Positions 1 to 11,278 of a stretch of DNA of 64,000 nucleotides are shown here, piece after piece. Every line of letters begins with the position of its first letter. The first letter of the stretch is position 1. The stretch covers positions 55,883,048 through 55,947,047 of the forward strand of contig CM055311.2 of assembly GCA_029255685.2 (NCBI GenBank), written 5' to 3'. The DNA is from Silene conica. Taxonomy: Eukaryota > Streptophyta > Magnoliopsida > Caryophyllales > Caryophyllaceae. The notes under the pieces are model-generated. The model did not search any database and was not told the DNA's origin. It saw nothing but the letters and a program-made list of their open reading frames with translations. The position numbers and the translations under genes were made by a program.

Positions 1-1197
1 CATCGAAACACGCAGCCTGCGGTAGAGGCCGCAGCCCGCGGTTTCCACTGCATTCTCACGACAGTTTCAGCACTTTCACCCTATACTTCTACAATACGTT
101 TTGCATTTCTATGGAACGATTTTAAGCATAAAACATCCGTCATGTGCAGCACATAATCCCAACATTACAAGTATATACAACATATGAGGTTCACCAACAA
201 CAGTAAGTTTAATTACTAGCACAATCATAAATCAAGACAAACAATTAAATATATTCAAGATGAACACTATGAATTGTGACGGATACTAAATACCCACTAA
301 TAATCATCATATTCTACACAAATTAACACCATAAACAAATCTTAAATTTCATCATAGTCATGAATGCACAACTAGTTTACTCCATACTTCATAAACTCAA
401 CAATTAATCAACACAACAACACAAATACACCCATCATCAACCAAAATCAGATTCTATTCACTCCTAGCATAATTAGCATGTAAAATTTCAGAAATCAAGT
501 TACCCATAACTTATTAAACATAAAACCCACATCAATTCCACATAAACAACAAGAAACACCCATGTCTACTTAGGTTATGACTAAAGTCGAGTTTTCTCAT
601 CAAGGTCACTTTTACTTAGCGAAATCCTCGAGATCTTCTTCAATAATCACCAAGTCTTCTTCCGGGTCTTTGAGATTAGCTCCTAAAAACAATAAAAACA
701 GATTAAAACACCCAATTTCGAAATTATGCAAGAACTGCCTAAAATTCGGTGGGCATGATTCCCAAAATTGAAAAGATAGAAACAAAGGAAATGATCTAAA
801 GAATGCGATACCGCAAGAATTACCTCAATTGGGTTAGAAACGAAGTCGCGGTGAGAACTTTAGTGAAAAGATGGGTTTATACAAATGAGATGAAAAATTT
901 GGGGAAGAAAATGATAAGTTGTGAGGGAAGTTATGAGGGAGCTTCCCATTTCTTTTCTTTTTAAGCATAAACGAAATGGAGCGAGTTTTTAAGTGGAACG
1001 GGAATTTTGAGTCGGGTTTTAAGTGGGAATAAATTGCCAAACGATGTTTAGCAGTTTAAGGATTAAGTTTTCCTTAAAATGGAACTTGAACTATTTTCTT
1101 AAAAGTAAATTTACGAAGTTAATTAAAATATATTATAAATTTCCGAAGTCAATTTAATTTATCAAAAATACGGATTCCGAAAATACGGGATGTTACA
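1..1197 (-). mobile_element. LTR fragment, family A (Ty3/gypsy-type, 5' part)
   Basis: Read on the minus strand this begins TGTAACATCCCG at 1197 and runs off the window start. It matches the right part of the copy at 56270-60779: both have the same terminus, a similar CT-rich block (here 595-690, there 60215-60290), an AC-rich stretch, and a GC-rich short-repeat block in the same relative place (here 11-45, there 59695-59800). No coding capacity is seen. Family A is called an LTR from its TG..CA-type ends and the near-TSD around the complete copy. The clade is not assigned. Confidence 0.6.
8..46. repeat. GC-rich self-complementary repeat block in LTR family A
   Basis: GCAGCCTGCGG and GCAGCCCGCGG occur as two near-copies with a partly complementary CCGCAGC between them. 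This is the counterpart of the TGCGCAG array at 59695-59800. Confidence 0.5.
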
Positions 1198-1577
1198 GCT
1201 ATGTTGTGACATATATATCATACTATGTGTATTAGTAAGTCGACCGTTATGAGTGACAATGATTCCCTACTCTGTCACTGTGTGATCCTATGGATTGTGT
1301 TGTCCAATTTTGCTCGGTGCCCTTTGACTTGGAGCTATGATACAAAGTTAATTCTTAATGTTGCTACTTTAATATGAATTCTAAGGGCCTAAAAGATTAA
1401 GGTTCAACGGATCATGTTAGGAAAACAGTTAAGTTGAGATGGATTATCATTAGTGTCTAAGGAATGATCAATTCCACTTCACCATAACTTCCTGGTAAGG
1501 GGTTATATTGTGTATATAACTAAATGATTATGATAGCATATATGGGCTATGTATGCTAACGGTGATGTTTGAATGAT
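1198..1577. other. No gene seen; flank of LTR family A
   Basis: AT-rich sequence with no long reading frame, RNA gene or recognisable repeat. Confidence 0.5.
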
Positions 1578-1580
1578 TTA

Positions 1581-1875
1581 GGGCTTGTTTGGTTACCCAT
1601 TAAAATCATGGGATGTTGAACTTCCTGGGAAGTGTAAAATCATGTTGTTGTTTGGTTGCCAATATCATGGGAAATAGAACTTCCCACATGAATTTACTTC
1701 CTCCATTATGTGGGAAGTTACTCACCAAGTCCCCCCTTGGTCAATAGAACTTCCCGCATGAATTAACTTCCCATATGCGAACCAAACACTTTTTGCGAAT
1801 TCACATGAATTGGAAATTCATGTGATCTTGAAGTTCCCGGGAACTTTAATTCCCCTATGTCAACCAAACAAGCCC
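1581..1875. mobile_element. PIF/Harbinger-like (Tourist-type) MITE
   Basis: A 295-base element with inverted ends GGGCTTGTTTGGTT and AACCAAACAAGCCC, flanked on both sides by TTA (1578-1580 and 1876-1878). The TTA duplication and short length point to a Tourist-type element mobilised by a PIF/Harbinger transposase. The interior holds several related inverted blocks (gggaagtt and aacttccc). It has no coding capacity. Confidence 0.8.
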
Positions 1876-1878
1876 TTA

Positions 1879-2762
1879 GGGTATTGATAATGTGAAAGTG
1901 TTATATTAAGAGTTAATAATTATAAGGTCATCTACTGAATGATTGTTAGGGTTCGTCTTGGGTGCTATTAAGAGGAGTATTCCTATACTTGAAATCGGAT
2001 TTAATCCCATATATTCATAGCTCAAGATCGAAATTTGGAAGGTGACCAAATTCCGTGCCATAATTCCGAAATTTAATGTAAGGTTTTCAATCTTTGTAGT
2101 TCTATTGCATGCATAAGTTCCCTTTTTTTAGTTTTTTTTACTTGTTGGGCCAACCATATTTGGATCAGTAAACGTAATATTGGTAACTTGTGTCTTAGGC
2201 TATATATTTAGGTGTATATAAGGACGCTTGTATTATCTTCTAATTATCCAAGAATACACACGCTATCGTATCAGCCTTCATCTTTTTCGTTTCTCTGTTT
2301 AATTTCTTTAATTGTATCCTGTATTTTTTTTTGCAAAATGTAGCCATTTTTTGATAAAACCTGACAACTTTTTGGTAAATTGTGACCACATCGATAAAAT
2401 AAGTTATTTTGTAACCATAAAAATTGGACACTCTTTAATAAAAAATAGTACCTATTTATCTAAAAATGGTAATTTTTTCATTAATCACATGTGCAACCAT
2501 CATAGAAAAAGAATTTTTTGGTTTTATGATATTCTGTTCAACTTCAATTTGATAATATAAATACACAAAACATACATATGATGTATCCCTAATCTGGTGC
2601 AGGGAGTTGCATTCAGATATCAAACTATACACCGGCATCAAATTATTTGATGATCTAACTCTAGAAATTGATGTTAGAAAATAAAAATATAAAGCAAAAG
2701 TTAGAAAATGCAATTAATAAAATAGAAGGAATAAATATAATAAGAAAAAAGTGTAGGTATGA
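1879..2762. other. No gene seen; AT-rich intergenic sequence
   Basis: Only short shadow frames occur. A stretch at about 2190-2310, with a TATA-like run followed by CT-rich sequence, could be a remnant of an LTR promoter, but no partner or boundaries were found. Confidence 0.4.
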
Positions 2763-3212
2763 TTAGGAAGCCAAACAAGTTTCCCAAAAGAGTCGATTCC
2801 TCTCATTCTCACACATTTTGCTATTCTCTTCCATGTATTCAACATTAGATTTCCTTGAATTATGGCTATTCGCTGTCGACACAACTTCTGGTGTGCAATT
2901 ACTATCATGTATCGAGTATACTACCTTTGATTCATCTCCCATTTTACCATCATTATAATTATCATCATCGTCGTCGTCTTCGTCATTATTTACATATCTA
3001 CCCTCGCGACACGCATCATTATAATGTGACGCAACATCCCATACATCGTAGCTGCAAGACTGGGCATCTTCATCCTCATCCTCGTCCTCATCATTATCAT
3101 AATAATTATAGTGATTATCACCAAAATTACCCTCGGAATCTCCGGCCGCCTCGAAAAACAGGAAAGGAGAAAAATTAACAGCCATCTTTTTATCTATATA
3201 TTTCTTCTCCAT
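2763..3212 (-). CDS. Small acidic plant protein of unknown function
   Basis: An uninterrupted 149-residue frame ending in TAA just after a C-terminal NRLFWETCLAS. The likely real start is the second Met (residue 10, base 3185), giving a protein that begins MAVNFSPFLFFEAAGDSEGN; the upstream Met gives a nine-residue lysine-rich extension. Two acidic runs (roughly residues 40-50 and 77-84, all D/E with N) flank a segment containing CSYDVWDVASHYNDACREG. There is no signal peptide or membrane segment. A TATA run lies upstream on the same strand. The hydrophobic N-terminus, acidic middle and aromatic C-terminus resemble short plant-specific uncharacterised proteins, but I cannot name a family. It is not part of any transposon I can delimit. 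The acidic runs come from GAT/GAA/GAC triplets, so replication slippage probably shaped them. Confidence 0.55.
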   Translation of the reverse strand: MEKKYIDKKMAVNFSPFLFFEAAGDSEGNFGDNHYNYYDNDEDEDEDEDAQSCSYDVWDVASHYNDACREGRYVNNDEDDDDDDNYNDGKMGDESKVVYSIHDSNCTPEVVSTANSHNSRKSNVEYMEENSKMCENERNRLFWETCLAS

Positions 3213-3269
3213 TAAAATGTGAGATGTGATTTTATTTCAGTAGTTTTTAGCAATACGATATTGGTAGGT

Positions 3270-3284
3270 TTATATATATATATA
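3270..3284 (-). promoter_or_regulatory. Candidate TATA box of the acidic-protein gene
   Basis: On the minus strand an alternating TATATATATATAAA run lies about 58-72 bases upstream of the first ATG and about 85-100 upstream of the second. The position suits a plant core promoter with a short leader, but such runs are common in this AT-rich DNA. Confidence 0.35.
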
Positions 3285-3480
3285 GTAATCTGTACAATAT
3301 TATATTATACTCCGTAAGTAATAAGTTAGTAGACAACAAATTGAGGTGAAATATGACGTGGCCCATTTTTTAAAGCCTTTTATCAGTAAGACTTAGAAGT
3401 ACATGTTTGGTCCTTAGAAGACAAATTGCAACCAAATAGCCTTGGATGCTAATGCTATTAAAAGTAAATGCACTTATAGT

Positions 3481-3648
3481 AAGTCTTCCTTGCGACGGGT
3501 TACCATTTGTGACGGATATTTTGTGAGATAAAATGGATAGAAAATGAGTTAGTGGAGAAAGGGGACCACATGAATAGTGTTAGAGAGAGAAAAAATGGGT
3601 ATTTTGTACAAGCTTGCGACGGATAGCGCCGTTGCAAATAAGAATTTG
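3481..3648. mobile_element. MITE with CGACGG-type ends, copy 1
   Basis: The left end reads AGTCTTCCTTGCGACGG; the right end, reverse-complemented, reads ATTCTTATTTGCAACGG. The ends are imperfect inverted repeats around an AT-rich core of about 170 bases. No clear TSD was found. Related ends occur at 3691-3875 and at 54846-54895. Confidence 0.5.
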
Positions 3649-3690
3649 TGATGCACTTTATGGGGTACTTCAAATCAAATAAAGATTAAT

Positions 3691-3875
3691 AAGTCTATCT
3701 TGTGACGGGTTATTCATTATAAATTTGCGACGGGTTAAATATTATCCATGTGAATAAGATAAAATAAATTGGCATTTCCTAGGCACTCTCCTTTTGTGTT
3801 ATCTAACCCACATGGGTAGTATTTGACCCGTCGCAAGTTTGCGACGGATATACCCGCCACAAATGAAAATTTGCG
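3691..3875. mobile_element. MITE with CGACGG-type ends, copy 2
   Basis: Left arm TCTTGTGACGGGTTATTC followed by TTTGCGACGGGTTAAAT; the right arm contains GACCCGTCGCAAGTTTGCGA and a second partly complementary block. Each arm carries two copies of the CGACGGGT motif. Same family type as 3481-3648. Confidence 0.5.
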
Positions 3876-5780
3876 AATAAAGATAACCAAATAGCTAAAA
3901 ATCTATATAAATCATGTTAAAAAACCGAGTTTCAATAAAAAATATAAAGGGTTTAGTAAAAAAATCTGATTTATCAAATAAGTTTGATGTCCAATTCGAA
4001 TCCAATCTGATTATTTTCAATATTCAGACGCTAAACGTCCGAAACATTTGATTTGGATATGGATATCTGAGATTAGGAATTTCTAATATAGATATTTAAT
4101 CTGTGTTATGTCATAAAAATAGTTTAGAAATATATAAGGCTGAGTAAAAGTGCATAATTGCATAAAACGTGATGGTTAAAATAAAGGGACATGGTTACAT
4201 CATAAAACAATGGTTTAGACTTTTTTTTCTTTTGGATGAATGGAGATCAACTGAATTGAAGTGAGTCGAAGTTAAGCTGAAAAATAACCAAGGCTTAATC
4301 CCAGCATATTCAAATAGTATATTGACAAAATTAAAAAATTATCTTTTTACTTTTCAAAAAATATTAGCCCTATTTTTGACAAATATTACTCAATAATTTA
4401 TTCATGTTCTTTTTTGTCATTTGACACATGATTGAGATAATCTGCTAATTTAATTCTGCTAATTACCAAACACCTCTGACAAATTATGCTAATTGAATAT
4501 GCTAGTCAAAACTGCCAACAAATTCTGCTGGTCAAATCTGCTTTTACAATCTGCTCCTACTTATATCAATCCGCTGTTTACCAAATAGGGTCTATCTCTC
4601 TATTCAGATCGTGGAATCTTATTATTTTACAATTCAAAAAAGTGATAATTGGATTTGATCATAAGTAATATTTAACTTCATAGGACTTTACGATTCTATT
4701 GTCATACAAAACTTAAAGCAGAATCTATTAAATCTTAAGGATTTATTTCAACAAAATAGTATGTTTATTATTTCCAGCTAATAAATTTTAGATACGAGAA
4801 ATTAGATAGAAAACGACAAAAGGCTAAGCTTGTTAGGTATGAGTTAGATTTAGTAATAATATATAGAGTACACACTCAAGATTTTATAACCCAAATTTAT
4901 AAAAGACACGATCATCTATTAATGTTAGTGAGATATCTCTTTAATAAGAGATATTTAATATTTTAATTTTTATCTTATATTTTAAGTTTATTTATTGATT
5001 GTCTCTCATTAATGTAATGAACTACTGTGAAAGCATGTTTCTCAAAAGACTTACTAATTTTATAAAGAGGAGGTGGTACATCTCATGCAAATAGTTCAAA
5101 TCTAAAAGGTATGGTGTAAAATATTTTCTATATATATCTCTAATTTTGAACATTAACACACACTAAAGCTTAGAATTCAATTTATTTCGCAATAGTTAGG
5201 TAGCTTTTTCAAGTTTAAATGTTTTAATTTAGTTTTGTTTCTATTATTGCCTTACTATAGTTTTTATTGATTTCTTATTTTGAGGTATTGATTAGGAATT
5301 GTCCAGTAGCTTGCTCTTGCGAAAATTTTAGGTGCCAAAGCTTTATAATATTTCCTTTATTATAATACTCGTACAAGTGGATCATTTATGAAATAATTGA
5401 CTTTATAATTGATAATTATCTTAAACTGAAAGGTGAAGACTGAAGAATATATAAATGAATCCATTTATTACATACTAAAATTTATTTTTATATAATTAGT
5501 CTTATCTAGTCTAGTCTAAATATTGAATAAAATACAATTATGGTGTGCTCTACTTGTTTATCCTAGGCACACCTTTAGCATTGTGTGGGAGACTAATCTT
5601 GTCGTATACTACGGAAAGATATTATTTCGACCACGTCTCATAAGATGTGGTGGCTTTCTAGAAGGATATATAGTTGTTTTGTACTATTTCCACAGATTTT
5701 GCCTAATCGTCTAGAACAACCAAACACTGTTTGTCGTTTTAAACTTATTTCACATGGCATTGTGCATATCAAAGCCGGCA
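3876..5780. other. No gene seen; AT-rich intergenic sequence
   Basis: Long AT-rich sequence without coding frames longer than expected by chance. A possible degenerate MITE (about 4370-4595, with CCCTATTT-type ends) is too diverged to delimit. Confidence 0.4.
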
Positions 5781-5812
5781 ACTTGGTCATGTATTTGGCT
5801 AGGGAGCACCAA

Positions 5813-6150
5813 AACGGATACGGATATGGACACGGGACACGGACACGGGACACGATATCTTATGAAATTTAGGACACGAGACACGATATTTAAATATAAT
5901 AAAATATACAATTTATGGTTATTAATAACGTATAATTTTATTTTTATCATGTATTTGAAACTAAATCTAAGCAAGTAAATGTACAATTTGACCTTTACTA
6001 TAAATAATTCTCATTTTTCCACCCAAACTCATCTTCTAATCGATCTTTTTTAAAATTTTATTACTCGTCTAAACTATAATATGTTTAGCCATGTGTCCAA
6101 CGAGTGTCGGGTGTCCGAGTGTCGGACACGGTGTCGGACACGGAACGACT
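5813..6150. repeat. Dispersed element with GTGTCCGACACG-type ends
   Basis: The left block (about 5813-5890) repeats GGACACGGGACACG and the right block (about 6088-6150) repeats GTGTCGG and GGACACGG in inverted relation, separated by AT-rich DNA. The layout is that of a short non-autonomous element with repeated subterminal motifs, but termini and TSD are unclear. Confidence 0.4.
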
Positions 6151-6199
6151 AATTAAGAGAAGTGCCTGTACTACCTAGATTTTACGTACCGACTTAGAA

Positions 6200-6855
6200 G
6201 TATTATCAGTCAATTAGTTTCCCTCATTTCCTTTTATCCATTTTCTTTCCAACGTAAAAACTTAGTCAATTTGTGTGTACTTCTGGCTCGCCGACGACTT
6301 TCCATACTCTGATCTTCTTCGTCGTCAGGGAGCCAAAGATTTCTTAATTTTAAGCTGGCGATTGTAATTGAAGAAGGGAAGTTTGTGATGCCATTATCAA
6401 AATCGATTCCAATTAAGTGAAGCAATTTTCCTCAAGTGGAGCGATTTTCAAGAAGCGATTATTTGTCTAGGATCTGCGCTTCGTTCTACCGGTGATACCA
6501 ATTTCCCTTTTTTGTGGTGTTCATTTGTAATTTAACATGCTTTATGATATTAAGGTTCACTTGTTTTGCTGGCTTTTTAGTTAAGCTACTATCGATTTTT
6601 CTCTTGTCGGGGTGGGATCGTATCCATAAATAACTGTGCTACTAGTTATTTGGGGCTGTTTTTTTTTGCTGGGTTTTATGCATCTACTACATGTAATCTG
6701 CCGTTTTCCAGAATCTTGTGTTACCATTTGGTTTCTTTCTGGATTGCATTTAGGTTTCTGTTTTGGTTTTCTGTCTTTTTAGATGGATTATGATATAATC
6801 TCTGAAAAGTTTCTCGAAGTTTTAGCATGTCCATTTGAATGATGGTTTTTTGTAG
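6200..6855 (+). other. Probable 5' UTR and leader intron of the TPR gene
   Basis: The CT-rich stretch 6220-6480 resembles a plant leader. A possible donor (GTGATACC, about 6490) is followed by T-rich sequence ending in TTTTTTTGTAG at 6855, immediately before the first coding-like segment. A leader intron would argue against a processed (retrocopied) pseudogene. This is inferred from composition and splice-like signals only. Confidence 0.35.
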
Positions 6856-6870
6856 GATGATGGATGAAAT

Positions 6871-7556
6871 ATGATGAACTCCTTTATGCTATCAGAGGGC
6901 TCTCATATTCTTAAAATTAAGGCTTTAATAGATAGGCGGGTAATAACCTCTTCAAAGAAGAATGTTTTGGAGAAGTTGCAGCTTGTTATGATGAGGCTTA
7001 TAAGCTTCTAGATATTGTTGTTGCTGGGATGAAGGGTAGTTATGACGCTAAGTCCACGTGTGATCTTGCGGTCTCCATGAATCTTAATTTAGCGGCTTGT
7101 GGCCTAAAGCTTTTTGAGATTGAAGCAACAAAGGATCTTTGCTCTATAATCCTCTCTTCTTTCCCTTATAATGTCAAGGCTCTTTTCCGAAGAGGCTTGG
7201 CATTTATGAAGTTGAACAAGTACATTCATGCTCAATCAGATTTTGAAAAGGCTTTATTAGTTGAACCTAAAACTAAGGACATTCTTAGAGAATTATGTGT
7301 GGTGAAGGATTGTCTTTCTATTAATTCGAATGGTAAGAGGAATTACATGATCATCTTAGGCATGTTGAAAATGAGAAGGGTAAAATACATGTTCAAGAGG
7401 ATGGGCCAGTGTGGAATGCTTTGACTTTTGTTTGAGTCTAGTTGCAGTTCTGTAAGTGACTCGTGCTCTGGTCTTAATAGAGTCCAATAAAGAGTCCAAG
7501 AAAGCAATGTTAATTGTTCAGGTGGTAGTACTACACAATCAATCTTGACTGAGAAA
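6871..7556 (+). pseudogene. TPR-repeat protein pseudogene, 5' part
   Basis: The segment encodes a tetratricopeptide-repeat region: AGNNLFKEECFGEVAACYDE (from about 6936), then a conserved pair with LNLAACGLKLFE and NVKALFRRGLAFMKLNKY, the classic TPR alanine, glycine and tyrosine pattern of co-chaperone-type proteins. The reading frame is broken at least four times: a shift near 6935, a shift near 7335 (a coherent frame continues as HVENEKGKIHVQEDGPVWNA), an in-frame TGA at 7422 and a TAA at about 7488. The frame then continues as SNVNCSGGSTTQSILTEK up to base 7556, where element B is inserted; it resumes at 16398 in the same phase once the duplicated AGAAA is discounted. FKBP-type or other Hsp90-binding TPR proteins are possible sources, but the exact family is not recognised. 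Confidence 0.6.
7552..7556. repeat. Target-site duplication of element B, left copy (AGAAA)
   Basis: AGAAA immediately precedes the TGATGCG start of the 5' LTR, and the same five bases follow the 3' LTR at 16393-16397. Confidence 0.95.
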
Positions 7557-7830
7557 TGATGCGTGTCTATTTTATGATGTTTTACATCTATTTTGACACG
7601 CATTTTGTCGCTCATTTACTATGTTTTAGCCTTTATTTCCCAACAATTGTCTACTTTCGTATTTTTATGCTCTTTTGCAGAATTATGCGGAAAAGAGATG
7701 ATTTTATACCAAATTTCTACCCTCGGGATTTTTGCATAACCAAGGATCGAGGACAAGTCAACTCAAAGCGCGAACCAAGTACCACAAAGTCAAACCAAGG
7801 CGAAATCAAGACTGACGTACAGGAAAGTGG

Positions 7831-7942
7831 ATCGACCGACCTACTACTCTGGTCGGTCGACCAGAGGACCTGATATCTTAAAGTCAGAAGTCCACCAAAC
7901 CCGACAATCGGTCGACCGACCTCATCACCTGGTCGGTCGACC
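7831..7942. repeat. GGTCGGTCGACC hairpin modules in the 5' LTR
   Basis: Two modules, each with TCGACCGACC, about 10 spacer bases, then GGTCGGTCGACC, so each can fold into a stem. The first follows the string GTACAGGAAAGTGG, which recurs with the module at 12863, 14103 and 15064. Confidence 0.85.
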
Positions 7943-8477
7943 AGCGCGCAGACTCAAAAACTCCGCAAAAGCCCACTCGCGTGATTATTAAGTCATTAGG
8001 AAGCTTATTATTTCCGCCTACTTAAGCTAATCTCGGGATTAGGGATAGGAATAAAGTTTTATTATTCAGTACCATCTAGTTTTATTCAGTTTTACAGAGA
8101 GTTTTATTAGCATACAATAGTTATTTTCCTTAGTATTTCAAACACTTTTCTTTAAGTTTTGTTCATTGTTCATTAATCTTTCCGCGGGATTCAATAAAGC
8201 TTGTTCTTTTCTGCCTTAATCTATATTTCGGTAATTCTCTTCTTAATTTCAGTTTCATTATTGTTATTTTATTAGAATTGCTTGCATCCGGTTTAGTGTA
8301 GAATCCCAAAGCCTTATTGTTTAACGCATGTCTAGATTAATGTTCGCCATGAATTCTGTTTTTATCAATGTTATTGTTGTTATTTCCATATCTATGAGTA
8401 GCTAATTATATATGTTAGGATGTAGGGAATAAAATAGCATAGATGGTGTGAAACCCGAGACTGCATGTACCAGACGT

Positions 8478-8555
8478 AGGTCGGCCGACCGGCTTAACTG
8501 GTCGGTCGACCTAGGTGTTTAGTCGATCGACCGGAGTAGTTGGTCGGTCGACCAA
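8478..8555. repeat. GGTCGGTCGACC hairpin modules, second group in the 5' LTR
   Basis: AGGTCGGCCGACC, GGTCGGTCGACC, TCGATCGACC and GGTCGGTCGACC alternate within about 80 bases. The matching group in the 3' LTR lies at about 15721-15799. Confidence 0.85.
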
Positions 8556-8805
8556 ACTGCATATGTTCTCAGTTCTGTTTTATTTCGTCGACCATAGTAA
8601 CCTATAATGAGACTGAAAGGAGACTTATAGGATATTAGTAACGACTTACCTAAGATTGAAAGATACGAGAAGGGCATTGGTTAACGTTTTAAGACGGCTA
8701 GGTTACTTAAGACTGAAAGGTATGTGACCTAGAAATTAGGAATCACCCTTATTGTTGACACCCAATAATTGTGAGACCTAGGAACTAATAGCATAGGCCG
8801 AAAGC

Positions 8806-9243
8806 TAGGGCTGAGCAAAAAAATCGGATCCGATTTAAAAAACGGAAACCGAACCGAAAACCGTAAAAAAACTACCGAAAATTCGGTTTTTTTCCGGATG
8901 CGGTATCCGAACCGGATTATATTATGCTAAACCGGAGCGGATATGGTTTTGAATAATTGAAAACCGGGACCCGAATTTCAAACCGGTTTATAAATTTTTT
9001 GAAAAAAAAACAAAAAAAGCCTAACTAATAACTAAACTCTAAACGTCTAAAGAGTAAAGGCTAAAGTATTAAATTTAGTGAAACCGCTTTCAAAACCGGT
9101 GCGGTAATCCGGATTTCCGGATCCGGTTTCCAATTTTTGAAAAAACCGGTTCGGTATCGGTTCCTTAAAATCCAATTTTTTAAAAACCGGGTACCGCTCC
9201 GGATTATAAAACCGGTGCGGTATACCGGTTTTGCTCAGCTCTA
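8806..9243. mobile_element. hAT-type MITE inserted in the 5' LTR of element B
   Basis: Ends TAGGGCTGAGCAAAA and TTTTGCTCAGCTCTA are inverted repeats with one mismatch. The flanking octamers CCGAAAGC (8798-8805) and CCGAAAGG (9244-9251) differ by one base, and the 3' LTR has a single CCGAAAGG at this point, which proves an insertion with an 8-base duplication, as for hAT elements. The 438-base interior is built from repeated CCGGTTT, CCGAA and CCGGAT words and is not coding. Confidence 0.92.
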
Positions 9244-9600
9244 CCGAAAGGAGCTATTAGGTACCATAGACCGAAAGGATATGTTACACCCCTTACGCGA
9301 CTGCAATACATGTTGACTTAGGATTTACACCATCATAGCTATTTACTACCCGAACATCCTAACATCCTTTTTATTATAAGTTTTATCTCATTCTTATTTT
9401 CTTGTTTTATTGTTATCTTTATTTCTAGACTTAGTGACAACCAATCTAAACCCCCAAATTGTTACCCTAAAAACATTGACCTTAAACAATAAACATTCCC
9501 CACCTCCTTGTGGTTCGACCCTTGACTTACGCTATCTAGTCTTAAGCCGAGGTTTTATAAATCTTATCTTTGGCACCCCTCAACGACGGGTGTCAAATTT

Positions 9601-9618
9601 TGGCGCCGTTGCCGGGGA
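9601..9618 (+). promoter_or_regulatory. Primer binding site of element B (tRNA-Asp type)
   Basis: TGGCGCCGTTGCCGGGGA, five bases after the LTR end, is complementary to the 3' end of plant tRNA-Asp, the primer known for Athila elements. Confidence 0.88.
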
Positions 9619-9715
9619 GGTGACGCCAGTGTTTATTGTTTATTGTTTTTGTTTTTGTGTTTAAGGAACTTTGTTCCTTAAACCTTTCTTACTTTTTTCG
9701 TGTAGTTTCCATCTT

Positions 9716-11276
9716 ATGCGCACGTCAGTTCAAGGAGAACTCCTACCACTTAACCTTGAGCTTGAGAGGACTCTAAGAGCAAGAAGAAAGCAATTTTTAG
9801 AGAGTAGGGAAGGAGGTTCTCCATCTTCCTTATTCCAAGAGGATATTTTCGATCAACCATCATCACCACCATCACCACAAAACAACCCACCTACACCAAA
9901 AACACCACAATCACAACCAAACTCACCTCATAATCCACCTACACCCAAAACACCAACAAATACCTACATCCAAACCTTTGAAGAAGAGGAAGAAAAGATG
10001 ACCGAAGAAGCAAGTATAGCCAGTCACTCCTTGCCATAGGTGAAGGACCTATACAAAGGGTTCACTTTACCTGCGGGCACGGGGAAGCCATTTGAGGCCA
10101 AGCCTTCCTATATCTCCATGGTGGAGAGAAATCAATTTGGAGGCGCGGCCAATGAAGATGCAACCAAGCATATTGAAATCTTCACAGATTACATATGCTC
10201 CATAGCACCCCAAGATGGAGTGACACAGGATCAAATTAAAGAAACTATGTTCATCTTTTCCCTCCGAGACTCGGCAAGGGAGTGGTATCGTGACTTAGAC
10301 CGCACTGCTGCGGGAGTGACCGACTGGAACACATTTGCCTTGGCCTTCTATAGGAAATACTATTCCGCGGCCAAGACTAATGCCTTGAGGGCGCAAATCA
10401 CTAGCTTTAAACAAGGAGCTTCGGAAGACTTCAGCGAGGCTTGGACTAGGTTCAAGAGACTCGTTCGATCCATACCACATCATGGATTTGAACAGTGGTT
10501 TATATGTAACCAGTTCTACAATGGCCACTATGACGATAACCGGGCTTACTTAGATGCTGCAGCCAATGAGAGGTTCCAGGAGAATTCGGGAGAGACTAAG
10601 GGTCTCAAGATAATAGAGGATGTTGCTGTACATCGTGCTGAACATGGGACTTCCCGTGGTAACCAAATGAAGGCTGAGTCTAATGTTGCAGCTATTGAGG
10701 CCTTGATGGCAAACTAGAAAAGCTGGAGGTTAATAGTGGTAAGTTCGAGATTGGGAGTGGGAGTAAGGGTGGCATGTACCAAGTCAATGCAGTTTCTGAT
10801 GGTCCATTTATTTGTGAGCGATGTGGGGGAGAGGGGCATGTTTCTAAATTCTGTACTTCATCAAATGAGACATGCGCGGCCTTTCAACACTACCGCGGTA
10901 ACAACTTCTATGACCCAAATAACAACAATGTCCACCCCCACATGAGATGGACAAGCCAAAATGTCCTCAATCCATAACACCAACAACCACAACAAAACTC
11001 AACTTACATCCCTCCGCACAAACAAAACTATCAAAAACCCCATTTTGTCCCACAACCACCTTCAAACCCACCACCGAATACGGATACTCTCATCCAGAAT
11101 GTCATTGGGTTGGTTCAAAAGGAGTCACAGGCACGAGAGGCGGGCATGAAGATGTTAGAGTCCCAAATTGCTCTAATTGTGAGCAAGAACGATACTAGGG
11201 CTCCGGGTCAACTTCCGACCAAAACGGACCAAAAGAAGGAGACTCTTAACATCATCTCACTGCGGAGCGGGGCAAA
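9716..11276 (+). pseudogene. gag: Gag of element B, interrupted
   Basis: The start ATG at 9716 gives MRTSVQGELLPLNLELERTL and then a Pro/Thr-rich stretch (9855-9960). A TAG at 10037 interrupts the frame; the same frame continues with the capsid-like domain (10040-10717; WYRDLDRTAAGVTDWNTF is the retrotransposon Gag motif region). A frameshift near 10705 leads to a zinc knuckle CERCGGEGHVSKFC at about 10815-10860 (CX2CX4HX4C). A TAA at 10975 interrupts again, after which the frame continues through SQIALIVSKNDTRAPGQLPT. Gag packages the element RNA into virus-like particles; with two nonsense codons and a shift this copy cannot make an intact protein. The domain order is that of Athila-type gag. 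Confidence 0.85.
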
Positions 11277-11278
11277 GA

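Larger units (their letters stand above)
7557..9595 (+). repeat. 5' LTR of element B
   Basis: 2039 bases, or about 1593 without the hAT insertion (8806-9243 plus duplication); this matches the 1589-base 3' LTR. It carries two groups of the TCGACCGACC-type hairpin motif (7831-7942 and 8478-8555). A run AATAAAG near 8048 and again near 8195 could act in polyadenylation. Confidence 0.93.

Noticed and set aside
4370..4595. A hAT-like MITE with CCCTATTTGGTAAAC ends
   Set aside because: The opposite end matches poorly and no 8-base duplication was found.
6871..7424. Naming the TPR pseudogene as an FKBP-type isomerase
   Set aside because: The TPR part fits many co-chaperones and no isomerase domain is present, so a gene name is not justified.
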